A DNA stretch of 64,000 nt from an uncultured Gammaproteobacteria bacterium. Lineage in GTDB: Bacteria > Pseudomonadota > Gammaproteobacteria > UBA6429 > Thiohalophilaceae. Positions 57,884 to 64,000 of this stretch are shown in pieces. The first letter of the stretch is position 1. Each line of letters starts with the position of its first letter. The notes beneath the pieces are model-generated. The model did no database searches, had not been told where the DNA came from, and saw only the letters and a program-made list of their open reading frames with translations. Where the stretch lies: contig CALBTB010000004.1 of assembly GCA_937967995.1 (NCBI GenBank), forward strand, positions 186,001 through 250,000. Direction: 5' to 3'. The position numbers and the translations under genes are program-made.

Positions 57884-58537
57884 TTACTCTTTTAGTTTGA
57901 TACGAAGTTTACCATCGGTGATTTCGATTTCCTCGATACCGTCACGTACCGCCTGCCAGAAACCACCGGCATCACCAAACTCACTGATCAAATCAACATT
58001 CTTTAAATTGCCTAACCAGGCATTTGGTAGTGGCACACCCCAGACACTCACACCCTTCAAAACAGCGCGCGGTCTGGACTGATTGAGATGCAGTTCCATA
58101 CCCGCGGTGACCTTGAGTGTTTTACCGCCGATGACCGGAAAATCTGGATCAACATCAATTAATAATTTGGCACTGGCAAGATTATCGGACAGATCTATCG
58201 CCAGCTTGTCAGCCATATCTGTATTGTGGGCCAGCATGGCGTTGATTTCTTTTTCGCTGAAGAAAACCTCGCGGCTGGCATCCTTCTCTGAATAGGGTTC
58301 GGGTTCCAGGCGTGCCTTACCCTTGCGACCGGGCTGAATGCCGATGCGTTGCAGTTTTTGATCGAGCCGCTGCTGCTCACGCTCACTCAATTCTACTGGC
58401 GTAAACTCGGTAGGAAACAGGTAACGGGTTACCACCCAGTAGCCGACCGCAATGGTCACCAGGATGGTCAACAGCACAATGAGCGGCGTGCGCCACCAGG
58501 GGCGAATGGTCTCGGTCTGTTGAATCTGTTCCTGCAC
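57884..58537 (-). CDS. Membrane-anchored protein of unknown function
   Basis: 217 residues. GTG start 58537 with AAGGA upstream. One transmembrane helix (about 17-40) is followed by a charged linker (LSEREQQRLDQKLQRIG) and a periplasmic domain with FSEKEINAMLAHNTDMADKL, KLLIDVDPDFPVIGGKTLKV and LKGVSVWGVPLPNAWLGNLK. This pattern (frequently misnamed arginine N-succinyltransferase) suggests a lipid-binding-like fold. Function not known. Its stop abuts the ATG of the broken hydrolase, so they were one operon. Confidence 0.65.
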   Translation of the reverse strand: MQEQIQQTETIRPWWRTPLIVLLTILVTIAVGYWVVTRYLFPTEFTPVELSEREQQRLDQKLQRIGIQPGRKGKARLEPEPYSEKDASREVFFSEKEINAMLAHNTDMADKLAIDLSDNLASAKLLIDVDPDFPVIGGKTLKVTAGMELHLNQSRPRAVLKGVSVWGVPLPNAWLGNLKNVDLISEFGDAGGFWQAVRDGIEEIEITDGKLRIKLKE

Positions 58538-58623
58538 GTTTTTTCCTTAGGATTTTTGTCCTGATATGATTATCCGGTAAATTATCCCTGCCTGTCCGGC
58601 ACTAAAGGTCAAACAATGTCAAA

Positions 58624-60063
58624 TCACCAGTATTGTCCCGGGCTCAGGTTCACCGGACCATGCAATTGCCTGTTTGTAAATCGAGACGTGATGTTGGTCA
58701 GTGAAAACAATATCGTGTCACGCTGTTTGAGTCCAGCCAGTGGCGGGGGTAAAGGCACGTTGGATTCACGTTGACGGGTTTCCAGATTAAGGACCGCGGC
58801 ACCCTCGGTCGAGGAAAGTGTGGAGCCGGCGATGTCAACGTCTGACTGGTAAAATGATAAAGCCGGTGCACCATGTATACGGCAGCCATTGATCTCGACA
58901 CTGGATCGCTCAATCAACACGCCTTTTCCGGCACTGTCGATCTGGCAATTATTCACCACGACCGATGAATTACGGATCGTCAGGCTTTTGATTCGGGCCG
59001 AATCAATCACGGCATTGTGGCAGTTTTCCAGTATGAGTAGTTTATAGTCGCCCACATAGAGCTGATCATTCTGATTTTTGCAATGCACGATGCGCTCACT
59101 GACATTGTTTTGCTGCGTATCGATTTTATACCGCGTCGTGTCAATCACCTGCTGAAATGTCTTTTCATCACCTTCAGCAAAACGTAGCAACCATTGTGCA
59201 AACCGTTGTGGTTTTTCATGCATGGGCGAATGCCCGGTTTGATCGAACACCACCAGCCCGGCATTAGGCAGGGTGGTGGCCAGTACTTTGGCCGTCCGCA
59301 ATGGGATAACCTGATCATCCTTACCCCAGAGTATCAATGTCGGCACCTGCATTGCCTGCATTTGATCGGTGTAATCAGTCATGATCATGGCATACGCAGC
59401 AATGGCAGAGGGATTACCGCCCAGTATAGACTGGCGTAAATCCGCATTCTGCAACATGTATCGCTCACCCATTTCAACCCAGCCATTTCTGGCCGCCAGT
59501 TCCCCCAGTAACAGACCTGTCACGGACTTGAGATCTTCATTTTGTTGCGGATAAAACTGCGGTAACACCTGAATACCAAAATGGGCAAGAAAATTACTGT
59601 AAGTAATGCGATGTAATACACCGGCTGCATCAACCAGCATTAATCGTCGAACCTGTTGCGGATATGTGCTGGCGTATCGAAGCGCAATATTGCCACCCAG
59701 TGAATGGCCCACCAGCATAAACTGCTTATGGCCGGTCTGTCTCACCACGTAGTCAATAAACGCCACGTAGTTATCCGGTGAATAAAGATGATTGCCCTTA
59801 CTGGAACGACCAAATCCCGGCAGGTCAAAACTCAGCACATGATACTGGCTGGCCAGTTCCGGAATGAACCGATCCCAGGTCGATGCGGCCCTGTCACCCA
59901 GTCCGTGTACAAGTACGATGAGCTCACTATTTTTACGCCCGGCCTCCTGCACATATGCCTGCCCATTAAATACCGGTTCATCCAGCAAATAGGATTTACG
60001 ATCCGGTTTGGCCTGCAGTGCAGCGGACAGCATGAGCAGGAAAATTAAAATCGCTTGTTTCAT
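58624..60063 (-). CDS. Secreted alpha/beta hydrolase with beta-strand-rich C-terminal extension
   Basis: 479 residues. A signal peptide (AILIFLLMLSAALQA) precedes a hydrolase domain (about 25-310) with VLVHGLGDRAASTW, nucleophile elbow GHSLGG, acid in LWGKDDQVIP and catalytic His in TGHSPMHEKP. A C-terminal part of about 150 residues holds short rungs ending in I/V and N/C positions: LLILENCHNAVIDSARIKSL, VVVNNCQIDSAGKGV, SVEINGCRIHGAP, DVDIAGSTLSS. This resembles a small right-handed beta-helix. The combination is unusual. It is not tightly linked to its neighbours. Substrate unknown. Confidence 0.7.
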   Translation of the reverse strand: MKQAILIFLLMLSAALQAKPDRKSYLLDEPVFNGQAYVQEAGRKNSELIVLVHGLGDRAASTWDRFIPELASQYHVLSFDLPGFGRSSKGNHLYSPDNYVAFIDYVVRQTGHKQFMLVGHSLGGNIALRYASTYPQQVRRLMLVDAAGVLHRITYSNFLAHFGIQVLPQFYPQQNEDLKSVTGLLLGELAARNGWVEMGERYMLQNADLRQSILGGNPSAIAAYAMIMTDYTDQMQAMQVPTLILWGKDDQVIPLRTAKVLATTLPNAGLVVFDQTGHSPMHEKPQRFAQWLLRFAEGDEKTFQQVIDTTRYKIDTQQNNVSERIVHCKNQNDQLYVGDYKLLILENCHNAVIDSARIKSLTIRNSSVVVNNCQIDSAGKGVLIERSSVEINGCRIHGAPALSFYQSDVDIAGSTLSSTEGAAVLNLETRQRESNVPLPPPLAGLKQRDTILFSLTNITSRFTNRQLHGPVNLSPGQYW

Positions 60064-60215
60064 ATAAAAACGATACTCTATTTATATAGTCAGGTCGGGA
60101 ACTGTATCAAATTTCATCATCAGACCGCAGACGACCTTGCTGAGTTCAAGGTATTTCAGGCCTTTTGTGACAAAACAGGTATAATGTACACCAATCCAGA
60201 ATTTTCAGGTTGACT

Positions 60216-61919
60216 ATGCTGGCTGATATCCTCTTTCTGTTACTTGCCGCTGTTCTCATTGTCCCCTTGTTTCAACGTATAGGCCTGGGCTCTGTGCTGG
60301 GCTACCTGGCTGCCGGACTGGTGGTCGGCCCTTCCGTGTTTGGTGTTGTCGAAAATATCGAAGAAGTAGCACACATCGGTGAAATGGGTGTGGTGTTTCT
60401 GCTTTTCGTGATTGGTCTGGAACTCAAACCACAACGCCTGTGGACCATGCGGCATCTGGTATTTGGCATGGGCCTGAGCCAGGTACTGGTGACCGGTGCG
60501 ATCCTGAGCCTGGCGGCCTATATGCTGGGTACCAATGTCGAAACCAGTATCATCATTGGTCTCGGTCTGGCACTTTCGTCCACGGCATTTGTTTTACAGT
60601 TACTTGCCGAACGGGGTGAATTACCCACCAAAGAAGGTCGAGCCTCGTTTGGTGTGTTGTTGTTTCAGGATATCGCCGTTGTCCCGTTACTATTGATGAT
60701 TCAGGCTTTCAGTCTGAGCAGTGGTCGCGTTACCTCGGATATCGGCCTTGGTCTGGTACAGGGATTCGGTGCCCTCGCCATCGTTATCGTGGTTGGGCGT
60801 TATGGTGTTCGACCCCTGTTACGCCACATCGCGGCGGCAGGTAATCACGAAGTGTTTGCCGCCACAGCCGTACTGATTGTTATTGGTACCGGCTGGTTGA
60901 TGGAGTCGGCCGGTTTGTCCATGGCGCTGGGCGCCTTCCTCGCCGGTGTGCTGTTATCCGGTTCGGAATTCCGACACCAGATCACGGCCGATGTTGAACA
61001 CTTTCGTGGCCTGTTGCTTGGCCTGTTTTTCATGGTCGTCGGCATGTCGATTAACCTGATTCATCTGGGCAACAACTGGTTATTGATCGTCGGCCTGGTC
61101 ATCGCCCTGATGGCCATCAAGTTTATGATTATCTACCCACTGGCGAGACTGTTTCGGCATAATAATATCCAGGCTTTGCGCATAGCATTTTATCTGTCGC
61201 AGGCCGGCGAATTCGGATTTGTGTTGTTTGCACTCGCAAACAAGTATCACCTGTTATCCGTCAACCACTATTCCCTGCTGACCTCCATTATCGTCGTCAG
61301 TATGGTGATTACACCATTGATGTTTACACTGGCATATCGATTAACAAAAACCGCTGAAGTCACCGATGTGCCGGATGAGAAACATATCGACAAGGCCAGA
61401 CTGACCGGTAACCCGGTATTAATTGCCGGTTTCGGCCGGTTTGGTGAACAGGTTGCCAAAGTATTGCGCGCGGGTGGCATTCCGTACATTGCCGTTGATA
61501 ATAATCCCGCCGTTGTTATCAAGGCGCACGCCCAGTCACTGCCCGTTTATTATGGTGATGTTTCCCGACCTAACGTGCTACGGCAACTCGGCGCCGAGCG
61601 TGCCCGCCTTGCGGTGGTTACACTGGATCAACCGCTGGCTATCGAACGCACTATCAGTGCCCTGCACAATGAATGTCCCAAAGTCCCCATTTTCGCGCGT
61701 ACGCATGGCGGTGAGGACAGTGAACGCCTGCATAGCCTGGGTGTGGAAACCACGGTACCGGAAACCCTGGAGTCCAGTCTGCAACTGGCGGCCACCATTT
61801 TGTTCCGGCTCGGTGTACAAGAGAATAATGTGAATGAACTGATCAATGAATTCCGTGATGAAGACTATCTGCGCCTGCGCATGGCTGAACAACACGAGCA
61901 ATCAGGAGAACCAACATGA
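60216..61919 (+). CDS. KefB/CPA2-type cation:proton antiporter with TrkA-N domain
   Basis: 567 residues from ATG 60216 (TTG 60210 also possible). About twelve transmembrane helices carry [14 protein letters not shown] and [17 protein letters not shown] with [15 protein letters not shown], the CPA2/Kef exchange core. A cytoplasmic RCK/TrkA-N NAD-binding domain (about 390-510) starts [16 protein letters not shown]. It likely exports potassium or sodium in exchange for protons. No KefF/KefG ancillary gene adjoins it. The stop overlaps the purT start as ATGA, so the two are co-translated. Confidence 0.85.
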   Translation: MLADILFLLLAAVLIVPLFQRIGLGSVLGYLAAGLVVGPSVFGVVENIEEVAHIGEMGVVFLLFVIGLELKPQRLWTMRHLVFGMGLSQVLVTGAILSLAAYMLGTNVETSIIIGLGLALSSTAFVLQLLAERGELPTKEGRASFGVLLFQDIAVVPLLLMIQAFSLSSGRVTSDIGLGLVQGFGALAIVIVVGRYGVRPLLRHIAAAGNHEVFAATAVLIVIGTGWLMESAGLSMALGAFLAGVLLSGSEFRHQITADVEHFRGLLLGLFFMVVGMSINLIHLGNNWLLIVGLVIALMAIKFMIIYPLARLFRHNNIQALRIAFYLSQAGEFGFVLFALANKYHLLSVNHYSLLTSIIVVSMVITPLMFTLAYRLTKTAEVTDVPDEKHIDKARLTGNPVLIAGFGRFGEQVAKVLRAGGIPYIAVDNNPAVVIKAHAQSLPVYYGDVSRPNVLRQLGAERARLAVVTLDQPLAIERTISALHNECPKVPIFARTHGGEDSERLHSLGVETTVPETLESSLQLAATILFRLGVQENNVNELINEFRDEDYLRLRMAEQHEQSGEPT

Positions 61920-63112
61920 AGATTGGTACACCGTTATCCGACTCCGCCACGCGCGTTATGTTGCTGGGTAGTGGTGAACTTGGCAAGGAAGTGATTATCT
62001 CACTGCAACGTCTGGGCATCGAAGTCATTGCCGTGGATCGTTATGCCAATGCGCCGGGCCACCAGGTGGCACACCGCGCCCATGTCATTAATATGGCTGA
62101 CGCCAGTGCACTTCGACAACTGGTCGAACAGGAGCAACCGGATATTATCGTGCCGGAAATCGAAGCCATCGCGACTGATGAACTGGTCAACATTGAAAGC
62201 GAAGGACTGGCCACCGTGATCCCAACAGCACGGGCAGCGCAACTGACCATGAACCGCGAAGGCATACGACGCCTGGCGGCAGAAGAACTGGGTTTACCAA
62301 CCTCGGCCTATCGCTTTGCCAATACACTCGAAGAACTGAAAACGGCGGTCAATGATATTGGCCTGCCCTGTATCGTTAAACCGGTGATGTCCTCATCGGG
62401 AAAAGGCCAGTCAACAATTCTGTCTGAAGACGGTATACAGGCCGCCTGGGATTACGCCATGAGTGGTGGGCGTGTCAGCACACAACGCATTATCGTGGAA
62501 CAGATGATCGATTTTGATTATGAAATTACCCAACTGACGGTCCGTGCCAACGGTGCGGATGGCAAGATCGAAACGCAATTTTGTGAGCCCGTCGGTCATC
62601 GCCAGGAAAAAGGCGATTATGTGGAAAGCTGGCAACCCCAGTCCATGTCTGAAACCGCGCTACAACGCGCTCGTGATATCGCCACAAAAATTACCGACAA
62701 CCTTGGAGGTCGGGGCATCTTTGGTGTGGAACTGTTTATCAAGGGTGATGAAGTCTGGTTCAGTGAAGTCAGTCCACGGCCACATGATACCGGCATGGTC
62801 ACCATGATCACACAGTTACAGAACGAATTTGAACTGCACGCACGCGCCATTCTTGGCTTACCTGTATCGACTGCATTGCGTTCACCGGGTGCCAGTGCCG
62901 TGATTTATGGCGGTATGAACGAAGAAGGGATTACCTATCATCACGTGGAAAAGGCACTGGCAGTACCGCAAACGGATATCAGGTTGTTTGGTAAACCCGA
63001 AGCGTTTGAACGACGCCGCATGGGTGTCGCGCTTGCTTATGCAGACGATATCGAAACAGCAAGACAAAATGCCAATGCAGCAGCGAATGCGGTCGTCACG
63101 AATAAGTCCTGA
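61916..63112 (+). CDS. purT: Formate-dependent phosphoribosylglycinamide formyltransferase (GAR transformylase 2)
   Basis: 398 residues, full length. An ATP-grasp enzyme that forms formyl-GAR from GAR, formate and ATP in purine synthesis. Landmarks: [70 protein letters not shown] and [13 protein letters not shown]. The start overlaps the antiporter stop (ATGA). Co-expression of an antiporter with purT has no obvious metabolic reason. The stop is 6 bases from the convergent uup stop. Confidence 0.95.
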   Translation: MKIGTPLSDSATRVMLLGSGELGKEVIISLQRLGIEVIAVDRYANAPGHQVAHRAHVINMADASALRQLVEQEQPDIIVPEIEAIATDELVNIESEGLATVIPTARAAQLTMNREGIRRLAAEELGLPTSAYRFANTLEELKTAVNDIGLPCIVKPVMSSSGKGQSTILSEDGIQAAWDYAMSGGRVSTQRIIVEQMIDFDYEITQLTVRANGADGKIETQFCEPVGHRQEKGDYVESWQPQSMSETALQRARDIATKITDNLGGRGIFGVELFIKGDEVWFSEVSPRPHDTGMVTMITQLQNEFELHARAILGLPVSTALRSPGASAVIYGGMNEEGITYHHVEKALAVPQTDIRLFGKPEAFERRRMGVALAYADDIETARQNANAAANAVVTNKS

Positions 63113-63118
63113 GCAGGC

Positions 63119-64000
63119 TTATTCGTATTTCGCCAGTTCTTCCCAACGTGCATAGCGCTGTTCCAGTTCTGCGTTGACGGTCTCAAGTCGCTGTAGCGTC
63201 TGCGTAATCACGTCCTTTTCCTGCTGGTAGAACGCCCCGTCACTGACCTGCTGCTCGATAGCTTCCTTTTCTTCCTCAAGCGTTTCAATGCGGGCCGGCA
63301 GTTCATCCAGCTCGGTCTTCTCACGGTAGCTGAGTTTCTGTTTTTTGGGGGGTGTTAATGTCGCTGCCTGCGATGTTTTTTTACTCGTCGATTCTGATGC
63401 AGTAACCGTTGCTGTGTTTTGTGTAGACCGTTGGCGTAACCAGTCCTCATAGCCACCGACATATTCGTTTACCCGGCCATCCCCTTCAAATACCAGCGTA
63501 CTGGTGACAATGTTATCGATGAAAGTACGATCGTGACTGACCAGCAATAATGTTCCTTCGAATTCCATTAACAGGTCTTCCAGTAATTCCAGCGTATCCA
63601 CGTCCAGATCATTGGTTGGCTCATCCAGGACGAGCAAATTCGCCGGTTGAGTAAACAGTTTCGCCAGTAACAGCCGGTTACGTTCACCTCCGGACAATGC
63701 CTTGACGGGTGAATCGACCCTTTCCGGCGGAAACAGGAAACTGCGCAGATAGCCGATAACGTGCCGCGAACGTCCGCGCACGGAAATGTAGTCGCTGTTT
63801 TCGCTTAAATTGTCGCGCACGGATTTCTCCGGATCGAGAATGGCACGATGTTGATCGAAATAGGCCATTTCCAGTTTGGTCCCGGTAACAACCTTGCCGC
63901 TGTCCGGCCTGAGTTCGCCCAGCAATATTTTCAGCAAGGTGCTTTTACCGGACCCGTTTGGTCCGATGATGCCAACACGGTCGCCGCGCAGAATACGCGT
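63119..64000 (-). CDS. uup: ABC-F ATPase Uup, C-terminal part (5' end outside window)
   Basis: 293 codons are visible and the frame is open through 64000. It covers the second ABC domain: Walker A GPNGSGKST just inside the window edge, EKSVRDNLSEN, signature LSGGERNRLLLAK, Walker B NLLVLDEPTNDLD and switch LVSHDRTFIDN. A Lys-rich linker and a C-terminal coiled coil follow (ELPARIETLEEEKEAIEQQV), the DNA-binding domain typical of Uup. Uup acts in ribosome-related translation and in limiting transposon excision. Confidence 0.93.
   Translation of the reverse strand, partial: TRILRGDRVGIIGPNGSGKSTLLKILLGELRPDSGKVVTGTKLEMAYFDQHRAILDPEKSVRDNLSENSDYISVRGRSRHVIGYLRSFLFPPERVDSPVKALSGGERNRLLLAKLFTQPANLLVLDEPTNDLDVDTLELLEDLLMEFEGTLLLVSHDRTFIDNIVTSTLVFEGDGRVNEYVGGYEDWLRQRSTQNTATVTASESTSKKTSQAATLTPPKKQKLSYREKTELDELPARIETLEEEKEAIEQQVSDGAFYQQEKDVITQTLQRLETVNAELEQRYARWEELAKYE

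Overview
The window is chromosomal DNA from a gammaproteobacterium. Three conserved blocks show this: ispB divergent from rplU-rpmA-obgE-proB, tesA divergent from ybbA-ybbP, and the pair selD-mnmH. Outer-membrane proteins, lipoproteins and an autotransporter confirm a Gram-negative envelope. Heme-bearing outer-membrane proteins, an Fnr-type box, selenium tRNA modification and an arsenic operon suggest an environmental, metabolically versatile lineage. I cannot name the genus.

Layout. 1-1.1 kb: a RES/Xre toxin-antitoxin pair with its promoter and dyad operator. 1.2-7.2 kb: envelope genes (a DUF302 protein, a membrane protein, the YbbAP ABC exporter, TesA, a DUF6279-type lipoprotein). 7.2-11.4 kb: core genes proB, obgE, rpmA, rplU and ispB, with promoters, a terminator and two intergenic repeat elements. 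11.6 kb: tRNA-Pro(CGG). 11.7-30.2 kb: an apparent island lying between the intact tRNA-Pro and a degenerate tRNA-Pro copy. It carries only a teneurin-like Rhs/YD-repeat protein of about 2,500 residues, a small membrane protein just downstream that could be its immunity factor, and a giant autotransporter of about 3,270 residues. 30.2-33 kb: a GT-C glycosyltransferase, an unknown membrane protein and a DUF3175 fragment. 33-37.4 kb: a DUF481 outer-membrane protein, a heme-tagged beta-barrel and a di-heme lipoprotein in one operon, and a divergent Crp/Fnr regulator behind an Fnr-like box.

37.7-48.8 kb is the most striking region. A minus-strand gene string of about 10 kb joins two VOC/ArsI-type proteins, a Cys-rich small protein, an ArsM-type methyltransferase, a PstSCAB importer without PhoU, an RND/MMPL exporter with a LolA-like partner, an ArsC arsenate reductase and a TusA-like protein. 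A DUF2703 protein lies upstream and a Cys-containing LuxR regulator is convergent at the far end. A palindrome fitting the LexA pattern CTGT-N8-ACAG sits in front. The apparent logic is oxyanion uptake, reduction, methylation or C-As chemistry, and export.

49-64 kb: a small periplasmic protein, a GGDEF/EAL signalling protein coupled to an alpha/beta hydrolase, further hydrolases and membrane proteins, selD-mnmH, a hydrolase gene broken by an in-frame TGA, a hydrolase with an unusual beta-strand-rich C-terminal half, a KefB-like antiporter coupled to purT, and the 3' part of uup. All functions are read from sequence motifs; no database search was run.
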